Shown here in pieces: positions 7,465-13,694 of a stretch of DNA of 26,703 nt; positions within the stretch are counted from its first letter, which is position 1, and the number at the start of each line of letters is the position of its first letter. The stretch covers positions 1-26,703 of the forward strand of contig CABRZC010000016.1 of the NCBI GenBank assembly GCA_902475375.1, read 5' to 3'. The notes below the pieces were generated by a model. That model made no database searches and had not been told where the DNA came from. It saw only the letters and a program-made list of their open reading frames with translations. The DNA is from an uncultured Collinsella sp. (lineage in GTDB: Bacteria > Actinomycetota > Coriobacteriia > Coriobacteriales > Coriobacteriaceae). Position numbers and translations under genes: made by a program.

Positions 7465-8856
7465 CTACACCGTTAGCGGCGCCGGCTCATGCGGATCGCC
7501 GTTCAACTCAACGATGACCTGCGTTCCCACGCCCTCCTGGGACTTCACGCGCATGCCAGAATCTTCTCCGTAAAAGAAATGGATGCGCTGAAGCACGTTG
7601 AAGAGCGCCAGGCCGCAACCTCGCTTGACGGAGCCGTCGGCGGTAATGCTCTCGAGCTCCTCTCGGCGATGCTGCTCAAACAGATGCGCGCAGACTTCTT
7701 CGCTCATACCGATGCCGTCATCTTCGACGATGATCTCCAAGCCGTCATCGGTCTCAAAAGCCCTAACACGAATAGAAAGCGGCTCGATCTCGCGCTGTGC
7801 GTGCTTGATACAGTTTTCGAGCAACGGCTGCAAGATAAACGGCGGTACCAGGCTGTCGCGCACCTCAAAGTCGATGTCGACCGAAACGCGCAGACGGCCG
7901 TCGCCATACCGGGCCTGCATAAGATTGATATAACGAGTGCCCTGTTCCACCTCGTGCTCGAGCGTGGTGAGGGTATCGGAGTCAGAAAGCGTCTGACGAT
8001 AGTAGTTGGAAAAGTCGATCAGCAACGATCGCGCCTTGTCGGGCTCGGTTCGAACGAGCGACACGATCGTGCTAATGGTATTGAATAAAAAATGCGGATC
8101 GACCTGCGACTGCAGGGCGCGAAGCTCAACGCGGGCCGTAAGCTCGTCCTGGCGCTCGAGCTCAAAGCTGGCGAGCTGCGTGGAAATGAGATCGGCAAAG
8201 CCCGAGGCCAACGCCGTCTGGCGCATATCGATGCTGCTCAGGCGGGGATAGTACAGCTCGAGCGTACCCACGCAATGCCCGCGTACGGTAAGCGGCGCAA
8301 CAATGCCGGCACGCAAACGGGGAAAATAGCCGCCCGTCTCATAGGAGGCGTCACGCGAAAATACACTCTGTTCGCCGGACTCGATCACGTTGAGCGTGGT
8401 CTTGAGCACGACCGGGGTGCCGGCAGGGCATTTTGCCGAGTCCTCACCCCAGCTTGCCAGCACCTGCTTGCCGTCGGTAAAGCAGATGGCAGAGGCAATG
8501 GTCTCGGACAGGATGATCTTGGAGGCGCCCAAGGCCGCTTCGGGCGTAAGGCCGCGCGACGTGTAGGCGAATATTTTTGATGCGATGGCGAGCGTACGGT
8601 CGGTTGCGCTCGATGTGAGGTCGTCGGGGACCACAAAGACATACGAGAAAAAGAAGCACAGCATGACCAGGCCGGCAATAACGACAACGCCCGGAACGGG
8701 GTTGGGATTATCGGTTAAATCCCAGATAAGCAGCAGGATAAGGGCCGGTACGACAAAACCGAGCAAGATGGCCTGGACCACATGCTGGGCCGTACGAAAG
8801 ACCTTGGTAGAGTTGTAGCTCTTGCCCAGAATCAGCCTGTTTAAATCCACCGTCAT
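7465..8856 (-). CDS. LytS-like sensor histidine kinase (second pair)
   Basis: This protein of about 463 residues has two hydrophobic segments (about 27-46 and 56-77), a probable GAF-like sensor region (about 85-225), the phospho-acceptor His255 in DPHFLFNTI, an N-box (LLENCIKHA) and a G1 box (DDGIGM). Its architecture matches the kinase at 1594-2937, so the two pairs look like old duplicates. Start choice: the frame extends to 8919, but that start lies inside a strong hairpin. The ATG at 8856 directly abuts AAGAAGGGG. A GTG two codons later (8850) has that same Shine-Dalgarno at an ideal 6-base spacing and may be the true start. The regulator starting at 7426 is the likely partner. Confidence 0.9.
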   Translation of the reverse strand: MTVDLNRLILGKSYNSTKVFRTAQHVVQAILLGFVVPALILLLIWDLTDNPNPVPGVVVIAGLVMLCFFFSYVFVVPDDLTSSATDRTLAIASKIFAYTSRGLTPEAALGASKIILSETIASAICFTDGKQVLASWGEDSAKCPAGTPVVLKTTLNVIESGEQSVFSRDASYETGGYFPRLRAGIVAPLTVRGHCVGTLELYYPRLSSIDMRQTALASGFADLISTQLASFELERQDELTARVELRALQSQVDPHFLFNTISTIVSLVRTEPDKARSLLIDFSNYYRQTLSDSDTLTTLEHEVEQGTRYINLMQARYGDGRLRVSVDIDFEVRDSLVPPFILQPLLENCIKHAQREIEPLSIRVRAFETDDGLEIIVEDDGIGMSEEVCAHLFEQHRREELESITADGSVKRGCGLALFNVLQRIHFFYGEDSGMRVKSQEGVGTQVIVELNGDPHEPAPLTV

Positions 8857-8881
8857 CCCCTTCTTACTGACGCACCCCATA

Positions 8882-8917
8882 GCAATGGAGAGGGCCGCAA
8901 GCGACCCTCTCCATTGC
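8882..8917 (-). terminator. 13-bp perfect hairpin after the amidohydrolase gene
   Basis: GCAATGGAGAGGG (8882-8894) pairs perfectly with CCCTCTCCATTGC (8905-8917); an inner CGC/GCG can extend the stem. It lies about 50 bases after the amidohydrolase stop (8969) and 26 bases before the kinase start. There is no T-tract on either side, so a strong stand-alone terminator is not certain; it may protect the mRNA end instead. Confidence 0.5.
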
Positions 8918-8968
8918 ATTATGCAATCAAAAACTGTGTTTTACATCCAGCCATCGACAAACGGTATC

Positions 8969-10246
8969 TTAGGCGCTGTATTTGTTGGCCTCGCCAAAGG
9001 TGCCAGCCTCGACGATCCAGCCGTCCTTCATGATGACGTCCATGTTGTCGGTGTTGAGCACGTGGATGTCGGCGGCGACGTCACCGTTGACGACCAGCAG
9101 GTCGGCGCACTTACCGACCTCGATAGAACCGGTCTCGTCCTCGATGTGGCACATCTTGGCACCGTTGAGGGTAGCGCAGGTGATGGTCTCGACCGGGGTG
9201 AAGCCGATCTTGTCGACGAACTCGTACATCTCCTCGATGGAGCAGGTGCCGTACGGGGTGACGAAGGAGAAGGAGTCGGAGCCGATCGTCATGACGACGC
9301 CGCGCTTCTTGGCCTCGCGCAGGCAGTCGTAGTTGCGCTGCAGCTCCTTCTCGACCAGGGTGCCCTCGTACTTGTCGTGCAGCTCGGGGACGTAGACGGG
9401 CGGATAGGTGGCGTACCAGGTGGGCAGGAAGGCGATCGTCGGCGTGAAGAAGGTGCCCTGCTCGGCCATGAGGTCCATGGTGCGCTCATCGATATCGAAG
9501 CCGTGAATCAGCTGCTCGCAGCCAAAGCGGACGGAATCGTAGGCAGCGGCGTGGTTGTTGTAGCAGTGGCTCCACACGGGGATGCCGACCAACTTGGCCT
9601 CTTCGATCACGGCCTGGATCTCCTCGGAGCAATAGTGCTGGTCGCGACCGGAGTCCCAGCGCCAGATGCCGCCACCGGTAGCCCAGATCTTGATGGCATC
9701 GGGGTTCTCGCGCAGGCGACGACGGACGGCCTTGCGCAGATCCCAAGGACCGTCGACCTGATCGCCCCAGGGGTGCGATTCCTTGTTGAGCTCCTGGCTG
9801 CAGTGGTGGGAGTCACCGTGACCGGCAACACGGCAGAAGCCCAGGCCGGTGGCCAGAACGCGCGGCCCCTTAAAGACGCCCTTGTCGATGCAGTCACGGA
9901 TCTGGATACCAAAGCGGCCGATCTCGCAGACGGTGGTGAGGCCGTGGGTGAGGCAGTCGTAGGCCTGCTTGACGGCAACGGCCTGCTTCTCGAGGAGCGG
10001 CTGCATGACCCAATCGGTGTCATCGTCGGTCAGGTTGCCCGAGAAGTGCAGGTGGGTGTCGATCAGGCCGGGAAGGACGGTCTTGCCGGCGGCGTCGATA
10101 ACCTCAACGCCCTCGGGAAGGTCCTGCATAGTGCCGGCGTACTCGATCTTGCCGTTGTCGTCGACGAGAACGAGGGAGTTCTCGACCGGCTCGGCACCGG
10201 TACCGTCGATGAGCTTGCCGCCAACGATTGCATACTTAGTGGACAT
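8969..10246 (-). CDS. Metal-dependent amidohydrolase (COG1228-like)
   Basis: This 425-residue amidohydrolase-superfamily enzyme has the expected ligands: DTHLHF (His65, His67), Lys186 in AIKIWATGG (the likely carboxylated bridging lysine of this subgroup), His227 in WSHCYN, His248 in LIHGFD and Asp324 in IGSDSFSF. The IKxxATGG pattern is known from imidazolonepropionase-like enzymes and Xaa-Pro or Xaa-Arg dipeptidases, so a dipeptide or cyclic amide of an amino acid is a reasonable substrate guess. No signal peptide is visible. The ATG at 10246 follows AAGGAGG. The APC permease ends 131 bases upstream on the same strand, suggesting uptake followed by hydrolysis. Codon use is strongly biased (lysine almost always AAG), which suggests high expression. 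The exact substrate is not known. Confidence 0.85.
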   Translation of the reverse strand: MSTKYAIVGGKLIDGTGAEPVENSLVLVDDNGKIEYAGTMQDLPEGVEVIDAAGKTVLPGLIDTHLHFSGNLTDDDTDWVMQPLLEKQAVAVKQAYDCLTHGLTTVCEIGRFGIQIRDCIDKGVFKGPRVLATGLGFCRVAGHGDSHHCSQELNKESHPWGDQVDGPWDLRKAVRRRLRENPDAIKIWATGGGIWRWDSGRDQHYCSEEIQAVIEEAKLVGIPVWSHCYNNHAAAYDSVRFGCEQLIHGFDIDERTMDLMAEQGTFFTPTIAFLPTWYATYPPVYVPELHDKYEGTLVEKELQRNYDCLREAKKRGVVMTIGSDSFSFVTPYGTCSIEEMYEFVDKIGFTPVETITCATLNGAKMCHIEDETGSIEVGKCADLLVVNGDVAADIHVLNTDNMDVIMKDGWIVEAGTFGEANKYSA

Positions 10247-10328
10247 GGTTCCTCCTTATGGATCCATATAGTGGGCGAGGCCGTGTTGGGTTAAGGCCTC
10301 ACAAAACTACCCAAGTGGTGCCGGGTTC

Positions 10329-10357
10329 GGTGCGCGGAAGAGAGGATCCCGCGCACC
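10329..10357. other. Stem-loop between permease and amidohydrolase genes
   Basis: GGTGCGCGG (10329-10337) pairs perfectly with CCGCGCACC (10349-10357) around an 11-base loop. No T-tract follows on the minus strand. In the 131-base gap of a likely two-gene operon it may act as an mRNA processing or stability element rather than a full terminator. Confidence 0.5.
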
Positions 10358-10377
10358 CGATCCGCCCCGGCTAGGCG

Positions 10378-11829
10378 CTACTTTTTGCGGGAATTGGTAA
10401 AGGCCATAAGAGCCAGGCCAATGGCCAGCCAGCCGATCACGATGCTCCACTCCACCATGTTGAGGGAGGCGGGAGAGAACGGAATCACGAGCAGCCCGAT
10501 GATGACGGCGCAGGCAGCGACAGCGAGGCAGATGCCAAACTTGCCGCCGGGCACCTCGTAGGGACGAGGCAGGTCGGGCTCGGTGAAGCGCATGCGCAGG
10601 CAGGCGAGGGCGACCATGCCGCAGGAGAAGATGAAGGCGAGGGCCGACACGTTGGTCAGAGGAATGAGCATGTTCTTGCCCAGGAACGGACCGATGACGG
10701 TGATGACGCCCAGGACGACGCAGGCGAGCTTGGGAGCGCCGGACTTGGGATCGACCTCGGCGAACTTCTCGGGCAGCTGGCCCTTGCGGCCCATGGCGAG
10801 CATGATGCGGCTCGTGGCGCCGTAGAAGGAGTTCATCGGGCCCATGGGTCCAAGCGTGGCGATGACGAGCATGGCCAGGTACAGGAGCATGTTGATGCCC
10901 TTGAGGCAGGCAAGCGCGGGAACCGGGCTCTTAACAAACTCATGCCAGTCGAGGATGGTGCCGAACGAGTAGATGCAGACCATGTAGAAGCCGCCTGCGG
11001 CCAGCAGGGCTAGGGAGATGATCTTGCCGAACTTGTTCCAGTTGAGGCCCTCGGCTGCTTCCTCAGCCTGCTGAGGAATGGTGTCGAAACCGGCGTAGAA
11101 GAACGGGGTCAGAACCAGGACCGACACGATGCCGGCGAACAGGCTGGTGCCCTCGGTAGCGGGCTTGCCGCCACCAGCGCCGGTGACCTGGGAGAACACG
11201 GGCATGGCGTGTTCCGGCGAACCGGTGAACAGCGAGACGCCCATGGCGAGCAGCATGCCGCAGAGCAGGGCCTTGGTCAGGAAGGCCTGGAGCTTGGCGG
11301 CCGAGCTGGCACCGCGGAAGTTGAGGAAGATGACGTAGACTGCAAAGCCGAGCGCGATCAGCGTCGGGAACAGGTAAACGTCGGCGCCCAGGATGGTATA
11401 GAGCTTGACGGCACGCAGCCACTCAAGACCGGGCAGGCTGCCGAACATCTCGGACACGAGGGTCGAGATAGCGATTGCCTCCCACGGGCACAGGATGCCG
11501 TTGCCCAGGGCCAGGAGCCAACCGGTGATATAGCTCAGCGTACGGCCAAAGCTACGATCGACATACTCGACGATGCCGCCCGAGATGGGGATAGCAGCCG
11601 TGAGCTCACCGAAAACAGCTCCGACGGGCACGAGAAAGATTGCACCCAAGAGGAATGCGATCATAGCGGGAACGGGACCGCCGCCCACGACCATCCAGTC
11701 GCCGACCTGCAGAACCCAGCCAGTTCCGATGATGGCACCGAAACCGATGGTGAAGAAGTTCCAGAGCGAAAGCGTTTTCTTCATGCCGCCGTTACCTTCG
11801 ACTGCAACTTCTGCGTTCTTGTCCGCCAT
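10378..11829 (-). CDS. APC-family amino acid permease
   Basis: This 483-residue membrane protein has about 12 hydrophobic segments. The first carries the APC-type motif GFGAIIGTGW (residues about 29-38), which in the family binds the amino-acid backbone. The APC features GGIVEYVDRSFG (helix 2-3 region) and PMNSFYGATSRIMLAMGRKG (helix 8-9 region) are also present. It is probably a proton-coupled amino acid or small peptide-like solute importer; the substrate cannot be named from sequence. The ATG at 11829 has GGAAAGGAGGGG just upstream. The amidohydrolase gene follows on the same strand, so the pair probably imports and hydrolyses the same compound. The 5' leader contains two stem-loops (11849-11896). 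Codon bias is as strong as in the amidohydrolase gene. Confidence 0.87.
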   Translation of the reverse strand: MADKNAEVAVEGNGGMKKTLSLWNFFTIGFGAIIGTGWVLQVGDWMVVGGGPVPAMIAFLLGAIFLVPVGAVFGELTAAIPISGGIVEYVDRSFGRTLSYITGWLLALGNGILCPWEAIAISTLVSEMFGSLPGLEWLRAVKLYTILGADVYLFPTLIALGFAVYVIFLNFRGASSAAKLQAFLTKALLCGMLLAMGVSLFTGSPEHAMPVFSQVTGAGGGKPATEGTSLFAGIVSVLVLTPFFYAGFDTIPQQAEEAAEGLNWNKFGKIISLALLAAGGFYMVCIYSFGTILDWHEFVKSPVPALACLKGINMLLYLAMLVIATLGPMGPMNSFYGATSRIMLAMGRKGQLPEKFAEVDPKSGAPKLACVVLGVITVIGPFLGKNMLIPLTNVSALAFIFSCGMVALACLRMRFTEPDLPRPYEVPGGKFGICLAVAACAVIIGLLVIPFSPASLNMVEWSIVIGWLAIGLALMAFTNSRKK

Positions 11830-12190
11830 TGTTCCCCTCCTTTCCTTATTGACGCCTCTTTGGCGTCACCCCTTGCGCGGTCTGTTTTGCCGCGCGCTTT
11901 TATTTCGTGACTTTACAATACGGCCTTGGCACAGCAGCGCCGCTTGTGGCTCGACCGAAGGCAGAACTGCAAAACGAGCGGCGCCGTTTTTGGGACGAAC
12001 GGCACGGTTTGCCGCTCATTGTTGTCGCCCGTCCGACGGGCGTACGCTCATCGGACGCATATAGAGATGTTTTTGAGGCCGTGTGTTTTGCGCCTTTCGT
12101 ACCGTTTACCGAGCTTTTGACGCGCGGACCCATTTGTTGCACATCTTTTTTGTAGGATAGACAGGTTATACATGAGACAAGGCGGTACGA
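11830..12190. other. Divergent intergenic region with leader hairpins
   Basis: This 361-base gap separates the permease (minus) from the C39 peptidase locus (plus). On the permease side GACGCC (about 11851-11856) pairs with GGCGTC after a TCTTT loop, and GCGCGG pairs with CCGCGC around TCTGTTTTG. Both would lie in the permease 5' untranslated leader. A palindrome GCCCGTCCGACGGGC is near 12029-12043. Before the plus-strand gene, TATACA (near 12168) could be a -10 box, without a good -35. Short frames cross the gap in several phases, but none has a recognisable product. Confidence 0.45.
12179..12185 (+). promoter_or_regulatory. Ribosome binding site supporting the upstream start of the C39 locus
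   Basis: AAGGCGG (12179-12185) lies 5 bases before the ATG at 12191. The internal ATG at 12543, which opens the peptidase frame, has no comparable site. This is the main reason to believe that the original gene began at 12191. Confidence 0.55.
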
Positions 12191-12551
12191 ATGGCATACG
12201 GATACAACGACGGTGATCAACGGCGACAAAGCGTTCGCCTTGCTGGCCGCACCACGCCGACGCCCAGAAGTGCCACGAGCAGCAATCCGCAACGCCCTCA
12301 AGAGCAACCCAGGCCTTCGTCTCGGCAGCAGACAAACAGAACACGGCAGAGTGGCCGTCCGAGCACGGGCACAAGCGCACAGCAAGATAGCCGCTTGGGC
12401 GCGCGCACTCGACAGCGCCAAGCCGAGGTTCCGCAACTGCGCCGCAACGGCGCACGTCAGCCCGGCAGCCATATCAACCGCTTCTTTTCGCATCCCCAAG
12501 GCGGACGCGACGGCAAGCCCTACCGCTCGACATCGTACGTGAATGCCCCCC
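12191..12551 (+). pseudogene. Detached N-terminal region of the C39 peptidase gene
   Basis: From the ATG at 12191 a frame encodes about 120 residues rich in Arg, Gln, Ser, Pro and Thr, beginning MAYGYNDGDQRRQ, which looks like a disordered cytoplasmic tail. It then reaches a run of six C at 12546-12551. Past that point this frame becomes meaningless, while the frame one base further on (used by the entry starting at 12543) encodes a hydrophobic helix and a complete C39-like domain. Removing one C would join them into a protein of about 344 residues: tail, transmembrane helix, peptidase. I read this as a broken 5' end of the same gene. A sequencing error, slippage or a programmed frameshift would give the same picture. 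This frame formally continues to 12862. Confidence 0.6.
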
Positions 12552-13226
12552 GCCCTGCCGGCTCGTCGGCTTTGCCTCGCACTGTGCTCTATCCTCATCT
12601 GTCTGGTCTTTGTGCTTATGAGCTCCTGTATGTCCCACGGCTCGGCCGGTCTCGAGCCCACCGCCGAGGACAAGCTGCTCAAGGCCCCCGTCGCGCCCGG
12701 TTATTCTTTCGCCTTTTCGACCCCGCGCTCGCAATGGCAAGCCGGCACGATGCCCCATATCTATCAGATCGACCCTGCATGGTCGGAGCTGCCTTACGCC
12801 GGCGGTACCATCCGCCAAAATGCTTGCGGGCCTACGTGCCTCACCATGGTCTATATCTTTAAGACGGGACGCACCGATATGACTCCCGTCGATATGTGCG
12901 CGCTTTCCGAGGCAGGCAACTATGCCCCCACCGGCGCCACCGAATGGTCATTTATGACGCGCGGCGCATGGCAGCTGGGCCTTAACGCAACGGAGCTCCA
13001 TATCGATCGCAGCTCTATCACCCAGGCGCTGCGCTCGGGTGCGCCCATTATCGCATCGGTTCGTCCCGGCACCTTTACCAGTGTTGGACACTATATCGTG
13101 CTCTGGGGCATCGACGATGCCGATCAAGTGGGAGTCTACGACCCCAACTCGGCCAGCCGCAGCGCCCGTCGCTGGGGTGTCGTAGAAGTCCTCAACGAAA
13201 TCGAAGCCATGTGGGCCTACTACTAG
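12543..13226 (+). CDS. C39-like cysteine peptidase, membrane-anchored, probably frameshifted at the 5' end
   Basis: This 227-residue frame has a hydrophobic segment (about 10-28, LCLALCSILICLVFVLMSS) followed by an extracytoplasmic peptidase domain of the Peptidase_C39_2 type. The oxyanion Gln and catalytic Cys are in RQNACGPTC (Gln92, Cys95), the His in SVGHYIVLWG (His183) and the Asp in VYDPNS (Asp200). LMSSC at 25-29 loosely resembles a lipobox, but if the protein really begins at 12191 this is an internal anchor. Family members cleave leader peptides or act on wall or secreted peptides; no substrate is suggested by the neighbours. There is no Shine-Dalgarno before 12543. The stop codon TAG lies inside TACTAGTCATTGGG, the edge of the repeat mosaic that follows. 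Confidence 0.75.
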   Translation: MPPALPARRLCLALCSILICLVFVLMSSCMSHGSAGLEPTAEDKLLKAPVAPGYSFAFSTPRSQWQAGTMPHIYQIDPAWSELPYAGGTIRQNACGPTCLTMVYIFKTGRTDMTPVDMCALSEAGNYAPTGATEWSFMTRGAWQLGLNATELHIDRSSITQALRSGAPIIASVRPGTFTSVGHYIVLWGIDDADQVGVYDPNSASRSARRWGVVEVLNEIEAMWAYY

Positions 13227-13285
13227 TCATTGGGCACTCATTGCACTCATTGGGGACAGACTTAAATGAGTAGCCCCAGGCTGCC

Positions 13286-13471
13286 AGGAACTGCCGACAC
13301 GGAAAGCGCATCCCATTTTGGAGCTCAATAGCGGGATGCACTTTCCGTTAGCGGCCCGTTTGGGAAACTACGTTCCACTTTCCGGCAACATTCCGGGATG
13401 CATTTTCCGGTTGAGGCCCTCAAGGGAAACTATGTCCCATGTTGGACGCTCATTCTGGGATGCGCTTTCCG
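13286..13471. repeat. Three tandem 62-bp degenerate repeat units, each able to fold
   Basis: The core GGGATGCACTTTCCG and its variants occur at 13333-13347, 13395-13409 and 13457-13471, exactly 62 bases apart. Each is preceded by a looser match to GGGAAACTATGTCCCA. In the first unit the preceding element CGGAAAGCGCATCCC (13300-13314) is nearly the perfect reverse complement of the core, giving a 15-bp hairpin with an 18-base loop. The other two units fold less well. A related core, GGGATGCGCCTTCCC, is at 19340-19354. Confidence 0.8.
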
Positions 13472-13490
13472 CAGTTGATTGATGCGGGCT

Positions 13491-13545
13491 TTAAGGACTG
13501 TTCCAAGCTGCCAGCAGAAAAGGAACGTCCCCAAGTGCCGGGTTT
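13491..13545. repeat. Dispersed 55-bp repeat module, copy 1
   Basis: The stretch from TTAAGGACTG to GTGCCGGGTTT matches 19448-19502 at 51 of 55 positions. In copy 1 it precedes the large ATTGGGGAC palindrome; in copy 2 it follows it. It contains GAACGTCCCC, which is shared with the palindrome arm. Confidence 0.8.
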
Positions 13546-13550
13546 CCGCA

Positions 13551-13602
13551 GTCATTGGGGACAGACTTAAATGACTAGTCTTTTAAGAACGTCCCCAATG
13601 AC
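13551..13602. repeat. Large palindromic element, copy 1
   Basis: GTCATTGGGGAC (13551-13562) pairs perfectly with GTCCCCAATGAC (13591-13602). Inside, CTTAAA (13566-13571) pairs with TTTAAG (13582-13587) around the self-complementary GACTAGTC (13573-13580). It may also end transcripts of the C39 locus. The structure resembles palindromic repeats mobilised in trans by IS200-like or REP-associated transposases, but no transposase is present here. Confidence 0.75.
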
Positions 13603-13644
13603 TACCCACAGAATGAGGGTCTCATCGGGGACTAGGTAAATAAC

Positions 13645-13678
13645 AAAAGCCCCCGCGGCCGAAACGGGCCACGGGGGC
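13645..13678 (-). terminator. Intrinsic terminator of the beta-glucoside operon
   Basis: GCCCCCGCGGCC (13649-13660) pairs with GGCCACGGGGGC (13667-13678) with one mismatch. On the minus strand TTTTG follows (complement of 13644-13648). It lies 16 bases after the stop codon of the 6-phospho-beta-glucosidase gene at 13695. Confidence 0.85.
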
Positions 13679-13694
13679 AGCAGGCTTGCAAGGG

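Larger units (their letters stand above)
13227..13694. repeat. Intergenic repeat mosaic (no gene)
   Basis: This 468-base stretch has no credible gene. In order it holds ATTGGGGACAGACTTAAAT module copy 1 (13248-13269), three 62-bp tandem units (13286-13471), a 55-bp module (13491-13545), a large palindrome (13551-13602) and the terminator of the beta-glucoside operon (13645-13678). The same modules recur in a different order at 19339-19502, so this is a mosaic of short dispersed elements. Confidence 0.8.

Noticed and set aside
8822..10294. Long plus-strand open frame (490 codons) opposite the amidohydrolase
   Set aside because: The minus-strand frame has complete amidohydrolase metal motifs and an AAGGAGG site; the plus-strand product is low-complexity and arises from the strong codon bias.
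11900..12682. Minus-strand frame of 260 codons across the C39 5' region
   Set aside because: It is Arg/Ala/Ser-rich with no domain and crosses the membrane helix coding region of the C39 gene; the plus-strand reading with a ribosome binding site is better supported.
13286..13471. Possible CRISPR array
   Set aside because: The period is regular (62 bases), but the units are degenerate throughout, there are only three, the spacers are related to one another, and no cas gene is nearby.
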